DNA of 64,000 nucleotides from Sphingobium cupriresistens (lineage in GTDB: Bacteria > Pseudomonadota > Alphaproteobacteria > Sphingomonadales > Sphingomonadaceae), in contig NZ_SEOO01000006.1 in the NCBI RefSeq assembly GCF_004152865.1, positions 93,537-157,536 of the forward strand, written 5' to 3'. The notes beneath the pieces were generated by a model. That model saw nothing but the letters and a program-made list of their open reading frames with translations, made no database searches and was not told the DNA's origin. This document shows positions 12,058 through 20,458 of this stretch, piece after piece; position 1 is the stretch's first letter; every line of letters starts with the position of its first letter. The position numbers and the translations under genes are program-made.

Positions 12058-13020
12058 ATGACCGCCACCCATAGCACCCGCATGTTGATCCTCGGTTCCG
12101 GCCCCGCGGGCCTGTCCGCCGCCATTTACGGCGCGCGCGCGGGCCTGGCGCCGATCGTGGTGCAGGGGATGCAGCCCGGCGGGCAATTGACCATCACCAC
12201 CGACGTCGAAAATTACCCCGGCTTCAAGGATGTGATCCAGGGACCGTGGCTGATGGAGCAGATGCAGGCGCAGGCCGAGCATGTCGGCGCGCAGATGATG
12301 TACGACCAGATTGTCGACGTCGATCTGTCCGAACGCCCCTTCCGCCTGCGCGGCGATGGCGGCACCCTCTATGTCGCCGACACGCTGGTCATCTGCACCG
12401 GCGCGCAGGCCAAATGGCTCGGCGTGGAGGGCGAGGAGCATTTGCAGGGCAAGGGCGTGTCGGCCTGCGCCACCTGTGACGGCTTCTTCTATCGCGGCAA
12501 GAAGGTGGTTGTGATCGGCGGCGGCAACACCGCGGTCGAAGAAGCGCTCTACCTCACCAATCACAGCCATGACGTCACCTTGATCCACCGTCGCGATTCG
12601 CTGCGCGCGGAAAAGATCCTGCAACAGCGGCTGCACGCCCATCCGAACATCAAGGTGCTGTGGAACAAGGCTGTCGATCGCTTCGTCGGCGGCGGGACGC
12701 CAGAAGGTCTGGTCGGCGTCGATCTGATTGACACGGTGACCGGCGAAAAGTCGCATGAGCCGACCGATGGCGGTTTCGTCGCGATCGGCCATCATCCCGC
12801 TACCGAATTGTTCACCGGCAAGCTGCCGACCGACGAGGGCTATTTGCTGGTGGAAAAGGGCACGACTCGCACGGCGATTCCGGGCGTGTTCGCGGCGGGC
12901 GACGTCACCGACAAAATCTATCGCCAGGCCGTGACCGCGGCGGGCATGGGCTGCATGGCCGCGCTCGACGTCGAGAGATTCCTGGCGGAACAGGATTTCG
13001 AGGAACTGGTGGAGGCGTAA
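12058..13020 (+). CDS. trxB: Thioredoxin-disulfide reductase
   Basis: A 320-residue flavoprotein that reduces thioredoxin with NADPH. FAD-binding GSGPAGLSAAIYGARAGL is at the N-terminus. The redox-active pair is Cys137/Cys140 in CATCDG, the NADPH-binding GGGNTAVEEAL follows, and a C-terminal GVFAAGDVTD FAD motif is present. Length and domain order are standard. It ends 28 bp before the convergent ACP gene and is separate from the exopolysaccharide locus. Confidence 0.96.
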   Translation: MTATHSTRMLILGSGPAGLSAAIYGARAGLAPIVVQGMQPGGQLTITTDVENYPGFKDVIQGPWLMEQMQAQAEHVGAQMMYDQIVDVDLSERPFRLRGDGGTLYVADTLVICTGAQAKWLGVEGEEHLQGKGVSACATCDGFFYRGKKVVVIGGGNTAVEEALYLTNHSHDVTLIHRRDSLRAEKILQQRLHAHPNIKVLWNKAVDRFVGGGTPEGLVGVDLIDTVTGEKSHEPTDGGFVAIGHHPATELFTGKLPTDEGYLLVEKGTTRTAIPGVFAAGDVTDKIYRQAVTAAGMGCMAALDVERFLAEQDFEELVEA

Positions 13021-13048
13021 GCCTCCGCCGCGGGCGGGACGGTGTGGG

Positions 13049-13336
13049 CTAGGCCAGCTTGCCCTGCGCAAAGGCGACGAGCGACCCGAATGTCTCGAAC
13101 GTGTCGCCGTCGATATCGTCATCCTCGATCAGGATGTCGAAGCGGTCCTCGATCTCGGTCAGCAGGCCCGCGACCGCCATCGAATCCAGTTCCGGCAGCG
13201 CGCCGAACAGGGGGGTGTCCGCGTCGAAGCTATCGACCTGGGTTTGCGGCAGGCTGAGCACGTCGCGCAGCAGCGCCCGCATCAGGCTGTCCACATCGAG
13301 AGTCCGGTCGACCGGCTGAGAATTTTGCGCCCGCAT
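13049..13336 (-). CDS. Acyl carrier protein of the XrtA locus
   Basis: A 95-residue acidic helical carrier protein. The attachment site for 4'-phosphopantetheine is Ser52 in LPELDSMAV, which matches the DS(M/L) carrier signature. It is not the housekeeping fatty-acid AcpP: the sequence is divergent and there are no fab neighbours. It is cotranscribed with, and downstream of, the acetyltransferase gene, and diverges from an acyl-CoA ligase. It probably holds the acyl or aminoacyl group activated by that ligase (inference). Confidence 0.88.
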   Translation of the reverse strand: MRAQNSQPVDRTLDVDSLMRALLRDVLSLPQTQVDSFDADTPLFGALPELDSMAVAGLLTEIEDRFDILIEDDDIDGDTFETFGSLVAFAQGKLA

Positions 13337-13363
13337 GATGCGCGCTAAATAGGGGCTTAAAGC

Positions 13364-14344
13364 CTAACCGACAAGCGCGGAAATGGCGGTCCTTGCCGCA
13401 GGCAGCCAGGCAGAGGCGAAACGCGCGTTGAAGGCGTCGATCCGGTGGAGCGGAACGCGCCTGTCCATCCAGTCGGTCTTGTAGCCATTGTCGCCGGTGC
13501 CATAGTCGATCATGCGCACGCGATCATGGTCGATCGCCTGTCTGAACATCATATGGCTCAACAATGTGCCGGGGGAACCATGGTCATGGGCGCTGTCATG
13601 GCTCAACTTGTGGATCAGGGCGATACCATCCTCGACCGTCCAAAGCTGCGCCGCCACCGCGCGCCCGTCCAGGCGCGCGAAACCCAGCCGCAACGTCCCT
13701 GCCGCGCTTTCCCGCTCGGCCAGGTCGCGCAGGAAGTCGAGGCCGGGTTCCGCCACCTTCCAGCTGCGGTCATGCACATCGACATAGTCCCGCCACAGAC
13801 CGTCGGTCAGCCGCGTGGCGATCGACAATGCGAAAGGATCGCCGCGCCCCTTGCGCTTGACCAGATTGCGCAGCCGTCCCGGCCGCGACGCCCAATAATC
13901 GGCGAAGCTGCGCCCTTCGACTTGCAACAGGTGGCGGCCCCCCATCGTCCGCCGCACCGCGAACCAGCCGGCGCGCCGCAACGCGGCCAGCAGCGGCGCG
14001 GCATCCTCCAGCGGATAAAGATCGATCTGCGCGCTGGTCGCCAGCAAATGCCGGGCCAGGCTTTCGAGCAGCCGCTGCCGGGTCGCAGCATCGGGTTCGC
14101 CGATGAAGACGGGCGCCCAGGCAAAGCTGTACCAGTTTGCGAGCGCGCTGGCGCGGCGGGGGGCGGGGGCGAGCAGGAACAGCCAGGCCTGCGCATCGCC
14201 CTCCTGCGCTTGCACGATACGGACGGGCTGGTCAGGGAAGCAGCGATCGTGCAGAGCCGCGAACCAGTCGATCCGGTCGAACAGGGCCAATCCAGGCGCG
14301 CGGTCGAGCCGGCCGGCCAAAGCCTGCCGCGCTTCATCGAGCAT
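13364..14344 (-). CDS. GNAT/FemAB-fold acyltransferase of the XrtA locus
   Basis: A 326-residue protein of the BioF2-like/FemAB acetyltransferase type. The C-terminal half (about residues 150-300) holds the GNAT-like core, with the MIDYGTGDNGYKTDWMD segment typical of the exopolysaccharide members. The ATG at 14344 has AAGGGA 7 bp upstream; an earlier in-frame TTG at 14404 is less likely. It lies 27 bp upstream of the ACP gene on the same strand, so it may transfer a carrier-bound group onto polysaccharide or a precursor (inference). Confidence 0.8.
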   Translation of the reverse strand: MLDEARQALAGRLDRAPGLALFDRIDWFAALHDRCFPDQPVRIVQAQEGDAQAWLFLLAPAPRRASALANWYSFAWAPVFIGEPDAATRQRLLESLARHLLATSAQIDLYPLEDAAPLLAALRRAGWFAVRRTMGGRHLLQVEGRSFADYWASRPGRLRNLVKRKGRGDPFALSIATRLTDGLWRDYVDVHDRSWKVAEPGLDFLRDLAERESAAGTLRLGFARLDGRAVAAQLWTVEDGIALIHKLSHDSAHDHGSPGTLLSHMMFRQAIDHDRVRMIDYGTGDNGYKTDWMDRRVPLHRIDAFNARFASAWLPAARTAISALVG

Positions 14345-14431
14345 CTGATATTCCCTTGGCGCCAGCAACCGACTATCTCCGCCCCAACCGCGATCCAAAA
14401 CCAACGTGCGGCATAGGAGAAAAGTCTGGAA

Positions 14432-15979
14432 ATGGAGTTAAGCCCGCCTTTGCCCACGGATAGCCCGATGATCGATGGCGCTCAGGTGCGGCCGATCGAC
14501 CATCTGCTGCTGCGCGGCGATCCGGCGCGAGCCGCGCTGGACGGCCGTTCAGGCAGCTACAACTATGCCGAACTGGAAGAGACGCTGGGACGACTGGCGG
14601 GTTGGCTGGCGGGATTTGGGCTGGAAAAGGGCGCGCGAGTCGCCAGTTGGATCGCCAAGGGGCCGGTCGCCGCTCTGATGCCGCTGGCAGCGCCGCGCGC
14701 GGGCCTGGTCCATGTGCCGGTCAACCCGCTGCTCAAACATGCCCAGGTCGCACACATATTGGCCGACAGCGGCGCGCTGCTGCTGATCGGGACCGCGGCG
14801 CGACTCGACAGTCTGTCGCCCGATGAAGTCCCGGCCGGTTGCCAACTGCACCGCGAGGATGACGCCGCCTGCGCGATGAGCGGTGGCCAGGCGATCGGCC
14901 CGTCTGCGGCAGCGCCCGATGGTCTGGCGACGATCCTCTACACCAGCGGTTCGACCGGACGGCCCAAGGGGGTGATGCTCAGCCACGCCAATCTGTGGCT
15001 GGGCGCGTTGGCGGTGGCCGATTATCTCCAACTGACGCAGGCGGATCGTACTGCCTGCGTCCTGCCGTTCAGCTTCGACTATGGCCAAAATCAGTTGCTT
15101 TCCACCTGGTATGCCGGCGGCTGCGTCTATCCACTCGACTATCTGACGCCGCGCGACGTGATGAAGCTGGTCGACCGACGCGACATCACGACGCTGGCCG
15201 GCGTGCCGCCGCTTTGGGTGCAACTGACCGAACTGGACTGGCCGGAGGCGGTGGCGGCCAAGCTTCGTCGTCTGACCAACAGCGGCGGCGCCCTGACCCG
15301 CCCGCTGGTGGCGAAGCTGCGCGCGCTGTTCCCCCAGGCCGACCTCTACCCGATGTACGGTCTGACCGAAGCGTTTCGCTCCACCTATCTGCCGCCCGCC
15401 TTGGTGGACAGTCATCCCGATTCGATGGGCCGGGCCATCCCCTTCGCCGAGATATTGGTGGTCCGCACGGACGGCGGCATCACCAACGATGAAGAACCGG
15501 GCGAACTGGTCCATTGCGGCCCGCTGGTGGCGCAGGGCTATTGGGGCGATCCGGCGCGGACCGCCGAGCGGTTCAAACCCGCGCCCGCGACATCGGTCTA
15601 TGGCGGGATGGCGGTCTGGTCGGGCGACACGGTGCGTCGGGATGCCGATGGCCTGCTCTATTTTGTCGGCCGCGACGATGCGATGATCAAATCGGCGGGC
15701 AACCGGATCAGCCCGACCGAGATAGAGGAGGCCGCCGTCGGCGTGTCCGGCGTCGCCGAAGCGGTGGCGCTGGGGATAAAGGATGAGCGGCTGGGGCAGG
15801 CGGTGCGGCTGCTGATCCGCGCGGGTGACGCTGCGGTTGCGCACGCCGTCGCCGCGCATCTCAAGAGCGAACTGCCCAATTTCATGCAGCCCAAGGATAT
15901 CGTCGTGCGCCCAGATTTCCCCCGTAACCCCAACGGCAAGATCGATCGGGTCGCGCTGGCCAAGGCGCATGGCGCATGA
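14432..15979 (+). CDS. Acyl-CoA ligase (AMP-forming), exosortase A system-associated
   Basis: A 515-residue ANL-superfamily adenylating enzyme. The phosphate-binding loop ILYTSGSTGRPKGVMLSH is at about residues 168-185. The aromatic-rich second motif lies near YPMYGLTEAF, and the C-terminal subdomain carries the RDDAMIKSAGNRISP hinge and a PNGKIDR lysine motif. It matches the ligase type that accompanies XrtA loci. It starts the rightward XrtA series, and its stop overlaps the next start by 4 bp (15976-15979). The likely acceptor is the divergently encoded ACP (inference). Confidence 0.9.
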   Translation: MELSPPLPTDSPMIDGAQVRPIDHLLLRGDPARAALDGRSGSYNYAELEETLGRLAGWLAGFGLEKGARVASWIAKGPVAALMPLAAPRAGLVHVPVNPLLKHAQVAHILADSGALLLIGTAARLDSLSPDEVPAGCQLHREDDAACAMSGGQAIGPSAAAPDGLATILYTSGSTGRPKGVMLSHANLWLGALAVADYLQLTQADRTACVLPFSFDYGQNQLLSTWYAGGCVYPLDYLTPRDVMKLVDRRDITTLAGVPPLWVQLTELDWPEAVAAKLRRLTNSGGALTRPLVAKLRALFPQADLYPMYGLTEAFRSTYLPPALVDSHPDSMGRAIPFAEILVVRTDGGITNDEEPGELVHCGPLVAQGYWGDPARTAERFKPAPATSVYGGMAVWSGDTVRRDADGLLYFVGRDDAMIKSAGNRISPTEIEEAAVGVSGVAEAVALGIKDERLGQAVRLLIRAGDAAVAHAVAAHLKSELPNFMQPKDIVVRPDFPRNPNGKIDRVALAKAHGA

Positions 15980-17208
15980 AGCCGATGGGACCGATACCCG
16001 CCTGGTTCGCGCAGGAAGAAGGCATGTTGATCGTCGGCGGTTGCGGCGCGGCGAGCCTGGTGGACGAGGCGGGCGACACACCGCTCTTCGTCTATGACAT
16101 GGATATCGTCGAAGCGCAGGTCCGTCGCTTTCGCGCCGCCATGCCCGAAGTGCTGCACTTGCATTATGCGATCAAGGCCAACCCCTATGCGCCGCTACTG
16201 GCGCGGATGGGAACCCAGGTGGACGGATTCGACATCGCGTCGGGCGGCGAACTGGAGATGGCGCTGGCCGCCGGAATGGCGCCAGATCGGATCAGTTTTG
16301 CAGGACCGGGCAAGCGCAACGACGAACTGGAAGCCGCGATCTTCGCGGGCGTGACCATCAATTTGGAGTCGGAGGGGGAGGGCCGCCGCGCGCTGGCCGT
16401 GGCGAACAAACTGGGCAAGGCGCCGCGCCTGGCGGTGCGGGTGAACCCGGACTTCGACCTCAAAGGATCGGGGATGCGGATGGGCGGCGGGGCCAAGCCG
16501 TTCGGCGTCGATGCCGACCGGGCCGCGGCGCTGGCGCGGGCGATGATCGACGCGGGCGCGGATTGGCGGGGCTGGCATATTTTCGCCGGCAGCCAGAATC
16601 TCGATCCGCTGGCGATCATCGAAACCCAGGCGGCGACCATCGCGCTGGCGGCGCGGCTGTCGGACGATGTCGGCGCATCGCCGCCGCTGGTCAATCTGGG
16701 CGGGGGCTTTGGCCTTGCCTATTTCCCCGGTGATGAGCGGCTCGATATTCGCCCGATTGGCGTAGCTTTGGACAGCGCGTTGGAGAATTTGCCGGACATT
16801 TTGCAGGGCAGCGCCTTCGCGATAGAACTGGGTCGCTGGCTGGTGGGGGAGGCGGGGATATACCTCACCCGTGTGATAGACGTGAAGGTCAGCCAGGGCG
16901 AAACCTTCGTCGTGGTCGATGGCGGCCTGCATCACCAACTCGCCGCCAGCGGCAATTTCGGGACGGTCGTGCGGCGCAACTATCCGATCGCGGTCGCCAA
17001 TCGCTTTGGCGCGGCCCCGGCGACGGAGCCGGTGACGGTGGTGGGCTGCCTGTGCACCCCGATCGACCGGCTGGGCGACAAGGTGGCGCTGCCGCCGGTC
17101 AGGGAAGGCGACCTGATAGCCATCTTCCTGGCCGGGGCTTATGGCGCGTCGGCAAGTCCTGCCGCATTTCTTGGCCACCCAAGTCCTCGCGAACTTTTAC
17201 TTGGCTGA
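15976..17208 (+). CDS. PLP-dependent decarboxylase, exosortase A system-associated
   Basis: A 410-residue fold-III decarboxylase related to diaminopimelate and ornithine decarboxylases. Lys67 in HYAIKANPY is the Schiff-base lysine. The glycine-rich phosphate loop NLGGGFG and the VVDGGLHHQLAASGNFG segment are typical of the XrtA-associated subfamily. Its substrate is not established; by family it decarboxylates a basic or di-amino acid, possibly as a carrier-bound thioester. It overlaps the ligase gene by 4 bp and so is probably translationally coupled. Confidence 0.9.
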   Translation: MKPMGPIPAWFAQEEGMLIVGGCGAASLVDEAGDTPLFVYDMDIVEAQVRRFRAAMPEVLHLHYAIKANPYAPLLARMGTQVDGFDIASGGELEMALAAGMAPDRISFAGPGKRNDELEAAIFAGVTINLESEGEGRRALAVANKLGKAPRLAVRVNPDFDLKGSGMRMGGGAKPFGVDADRAAALARAMIDAGADWRGWHIFAGSQNLDPLAIIETQAATIALAARLSDDVGASPPLVNLGGGFGLAYFPGDERLDIRPIGVALDSALENLPDILQGSAFAIELGRWLVGEAGIYLTRVIDVKVSQGETFVVVDGGLHHQLAASGNFGTVVRRNYPIAVANRFGAAPATEPVTVVGCLCTPIDRLGDKVALPPVREGDLIAIFLAGAYGASASPAAFLGHPSPRELLLG

Positions 17209-17340
17209 TTAGCTTGGGACTTAACTCCTAACGGTATCTTTACCCTTTCCCGGCAAGAAGAGGCCCGAAGCCATGTGCTGACCGGTTGCCTTGCCCTCTT
17301 TGGCGGCCGCCGGCGCATGGCCGCACAAAGAGGTGAGATT

Positions 17341-17985
17341 ATGCGTTTTGTGTCGGTTTCCAGGCTTTTGATCGGCGTATCACTACCCGTTATCGCCTTG
17401 TCGGGCTGCGCCTCCGCGCCGTCCGGGCCGCAATTGCCGCCCGCATCTTTCGTGTCGACGCAGGAAGGGCCGGGTGAAGAATATATCATCGGCCCGCTTG
17501 ATGACCTCACCATCTTCGTGTGGCGCAATCCCGAACTGGGCGCAAAGGTGCAGGTGCGTCCAGACGGTCGCATCACCACGCCGCTGATCACGGACATGCC
17601 CGCGGTGGGCAAGACGCCCAAGATGCTGTCCGATGATATCAAGCTGGCGCTGACCCAATATATCGAAAATCCGCTGGTGTCGGTGATCGTCAACAATTTC
17701 AGTGGCACATTCAGCCAGCAGGTGCGGATCGTGGGCGCGACGGAAAAACCCGCGTCCATCCCCTATCGCGCGAACATGACCCTGCTCGACGCGATGATTT
17801 CTGTCGGAGGCCTGTCCGAATATGCGGCGGGCAACCGCGCGCGACTGGTTCGGTTCGACAAGAATACGGGCAAGCAGAAGGAATATCAGGTCCGCCTGGG
17901 CGATCTTTTGAAGAAGGGCGACACCAAGGCCAATGTCATGCTGGCGCCCGGCGATGTCATCATCATTCCTGAAAGCATGTTCTGA
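17341..17985 (+). CDS. Polysaccharide export outer-membrane lipoprotein (Wza-like), XrtA-associated
   Basis: A 214-residue lipoprotein with lipobox ALSGC (lipidated Cys23). A polysaccharide-export (Poly_export) domain starts at EEYIIGPLDDLTIFVW, followed by an SLBB domain containing RANMTLLDAMISVGGLSEYAAGN. Such proteins form the outer-membrane channel for capsule or exopolysaccharide. I chose the ATG at 17341, preceded by AGAGGTGAG, over upstream in-frame starts. It begins after a 132-bp gap that may hold a promoter for the export genes. Confidence 0.92.
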   Translation: MRFVSVSRLLIGVSLPVIALSGCASAPSGPQLPPASFVSTQEGPGEEYIIGPLDDLTIFVWRNPELGAKVQVRPDGRITTPLITDMPAVGKTPKMLSDDIKLALTQYIENPLVSVIVNNFSGTFSQQVRIVGATEKPASIPYRANMTLLDAMISVGGLSEYAAGNRARLVRFDKNTGKQKEYQVRLGDLLKKGDTKANVMLAPGDVIIIPESMF

Positions 17986-17987
17986 CC

Positions 17988-19508
17988 ATGGCCGGCCTCT
18001 ACGATGAATTGCTCGTCCTGCTCCATGGCATATGGAGCCGCCGCTGGGTGGCGCTTGGCGTCGCCTGGGGCCTGTGTATGCTGGGATGGCTGGGCGTCGC
18101 GCTCATTCCCAACAGCTACCAGTCCAAGGCGCGGGTCTATGTGAACACCCAATCGTTGCTCCAGGACACGGTGGGTATCACGCAGGTCCAGTCGCAGCAG
18201 GATCTGGACCGGGTGCGCAGCACGCTGGCCAGCGCCGAAAATCTGGAAAAGGTGGTGCGCGACACCGACCTGTCCCAATCGGTGTCCGGCCCGCGCGACA
18301 TCGCCGCCAAGATCACCACCCTGCGCGAAAATATCACGGTGATGGCGCAGGCTGACCCCAGCATGATCGACATCAGTGCCATTTCGGCTGATTCGAGCCT
18401 GTCCGATGGCGCAAATGCGCGCATCGCGCAGCAGATCGTGCAGAAGTTGATCGACATTTTCCAGGAACAGAACTTGTCGGGCGACCGCAACCAGACCAAG
18501 CAGAGCCTGGCCTTCCTGGACCAGCAGATCGCGACGCGCGGCAAGCAGTTGGAAGCGGCCGACCAGCGTCGCGTCGCATTCGCCCAGCGCTATGTCGGGC
18601 TGCTGCCCGGCGCGGGATCGATCAGCCAGCGGATGGACGCGGCGCGGATGGAGATCAACAATATCGATTCGCAGCTGGTGCAGGCGCAGAGCGCGCTCAG
18701 TGCGATGAACGGCCAGTTGGCAGGCACGCCGGCCACCCTGCCGGGCGTTGGCGCGTCGGGCGGCGCGACGCCGCTGGCGCAGGCGCAGTCCAACCTGGCG
18801 GCGATGCGCGCGCGCGGCTGGACCGCCAGCCATCCTGACGTGGTCGCGGCCCAACGGGAGGTTGACGCCCTGCGCAAGTCGGGCGGCGGTAGTGCGAGCG
18901 GCGGGGGCGGCACCCCCAATCCGGCCTATGTGTCGATCAAGTCGATGCAGGCCGAACGCGCCGCCACGGTGCAGGCGCTCAGCACGCGCAAGGCGCAGTT
19001 GCAGAACGACCTCAACACCATGATGTCGAAACAGGTCGATGAACCCGGAGTCGCGTCCGAGCAGGAAAAGCTCGACAGTGACTATACCGCGCTCAAGACC
19101 CAATATGACAAGTTGATGAGCGACCGTGAGGAAATAAGGCTGCGCGGCGAAGTGAAGACCGAAACCGGCGCCGTCCAGTTCCGCGTCATCCAGCCGCCCA
19201 GCACCCCGACCGCGCCGTCGGCGCCCAACCGGCCGCTGCTGTTGCTGGGCGTGCTGATCCTGGGCATCGGCGCGGGCATCGGGGTCGCCTTCGCGCTCGG
19301 CCAGCTCAAGGGCGCATTCCCGACCGCCGCGCGGCTGGAAAAGGCGCTTGGCCTGCCGGTCGCCGGATCGATCAGCCAGACGGTCGGCGCGGCGCAGGTC
19401 GCGGTCGATCGGCAACGCATGAAATGGTTCGCCGGTGCGAGCGGGGGGCTGGTGGCCGTCTGCTTGCTGCTGGTCGTCGTCGAATTCGTCCAGCGCGGTA
19501 TGGCGTGA
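17988..19508 (+). CDS. XrtA-associated polysaccharide chain-length determinant (Wzz/PCP)
   Basis: A 506-residue inner-membrane polysaccharide co-polymerase. An N-terminal membrane segment lies at about residues 17-40, followed by the Wzz domain and a long periplasmic coiled-coil region with a Gly/Ser-rich linker (GGGSASGGGG, about residue 300). Two C-terminal hydrophobic segments lie at about 408-431 and 480-502. It controls polymer length and links export to the kinase encoded next. It starts 2 bp after the export gene, a clear operon arrangement. Confidence 0.92.
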   Translation: MAGLYDELLVLLHGIWSRRWVALGVAWGLCMLGWLGVALIPNSYQSKARVYVNTQSLLQDTVGITQVQSQQDLDRVRSTLASAENLEKVVRDTDLSQSVSGPRDIAAKITTLRENITVMAQADPSMIDISAISADSSLSDGANARIAQQIVQKLIDIFQEQNLSGDRNQTKQSLAFLDQQIATRGKQLEAADQRRVAFAQRYVGLLPGAGSISQRMDAARMEINNIDSQLVQAQSALSAMNGQLAGTPATLPGVGASGGATPLAQAQSNLAAMRARGWTASHPDVVAAQREVDALRKSGGGSASGGGGTPNPAYVSIKSMQAERAATVQALSTRKAQLQNDLNTMMSKQVDEPGVASEQEKLDSDYTALKTQYDKLMSDREEIRLRGEVKTETGAVQFRVIQPPSTPTAPSAPNRPLLLLGVLILGIGAGIGVAFALGQLKGAFPTAARLEKALGLPVAGSISQTVGAAQVAVDRQRMKWFAGASGGLVAVCLLLVVVEFVQRGMA

Positions 19509-19522
19509 AGGAGCCAGGGAAC

Positions 19523-20458
19523 ATGAATCAGCACAGCTCCATCAAGGGCCGGGGATCTCTGATCGAGCGGGCCACCGAGATTTACGACTTTAATGCTGCG
19601 CTGCGTGGCCGCGCCGCGCCTGCGGTCGATGTGCCCGCTGACCTGCCGCTGGCGCCTGTCGCCGGTCCGACGCCTGCGGCCTTCGTGACCGATGCTCCCG
19701 GCGCGCCGACCTTCCGTGCCCCGGCCTGGACTGGGCCGGTGCAGGCGATTGACCGGATCAAGCTGGCGGAGGACGGTTTCCTGCGCCCCGACAGTGCGGT
19801 CACGACGATGAGCGAGGAGTTCCGCCTGCTCAAGCGCGACCTGCTGTCGCAACCGCGCAATAACCCGCGCGGCAACCGCATCCTCGTCTGCTCCGCTCAT
19901 AGCGGGGAGGGCAAGACCTTCTGCGCGATCAACCTGGCGCTCAGCCTGGCGGCGGAGAAGGATCGTGAAATCCTGCTGGTCGACGCCGATTTCGGCAAGC
20001 CCGGCATCCCGGCGCAACTGGGGCTGGAGGCCGGCCCCGGCCTGATGGACGCGCTCGCTGACCCGATGGTTGCGATCGAAGATTGCGTGATCCGCACCGA
20101 CATTCCCTCGCTTGCCGTGCTGCCCGCCGGGCAGCGCAGCAACAACGACACCGAATATCTCGCCTCGGCCCGGACCGAACAACTGCTCAAGCGGCTGACC
20201 GATGGCCGGCCCGACCGCATCGTGATCTTCGATTCGCCGCCGCTGCTGGCGGCATCGCCCGCCGCCGTGCTCGCCAGCCATGCCGCCATCGCGCTGCTGG
20301 TCGTGCGCGCCGACAAGACGCCCGAAAGCGCGGTGCGCGACGCTGCGGGCCTGTTGAAGGGCGGCGCGCAGGTGCAGCTCTTGCTCAATGCCGTCCGCTT
20401 CAACAGTGGCGGCCGCCGTTTCGGCAGCTATTACGCCAAGGGGGAATCCCAGTCATGA
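19523..20458 (+). CDS. CpsD/CapB-type tyrosine autokinase, XrtA-associated
   Basis: A 311-residue BY-kinase-type P-loop ATPase. The Walker A SAHSGEGKT is at residues 124-132, the A' motif is ILLVDADFGKPG, and the B-like segment is IVIFDSPPLL. The N-terminal 90 residues are Ala/Pro-rich linker. The C-terminus has only a YY pair (SYYAKGES), not a long Tyr cluster, so autophosphorylation capacity is uncertain. The ATG at 19523 has AAGGAG upstream. It is the partner of the Wzz-like protein and overlaps the next gene by 4 bp. Confidence 0.9.
   Translation: MNQHSSIKGRGSLIERATEIYDFNAALRGRAAPAVDVPADLPLAPVAGPTPAAFVTDAPGAPTFRAPAWTGPVQAIDRIKLAEDGFLRPDSAVTTMSEEFRLLKRDLLSQPRNNPRGNRILVCSAHSGEGKTFCAINLALSLAAEKDREILLVDADFGKPGIPAQLGLEAGPGLMDALADPMVAIEDCVIRTDIPSLAVLPAGQRSNNDTEYLASARTEQLLKRLTDGRPDRIVIFDSPPLLAASPAAVLASHAAIALLVVRADKTPESAVRDAAGLLKGGAQVQLLLNAVRFNSGGRRFGSYYAKGESQS

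Noticed and set aside
11377..13122. 581-codon minus-strand open frame
   Set aside because: Runs antisense through trxB and into the gene-free stretch; no ribosome-binding site or family.
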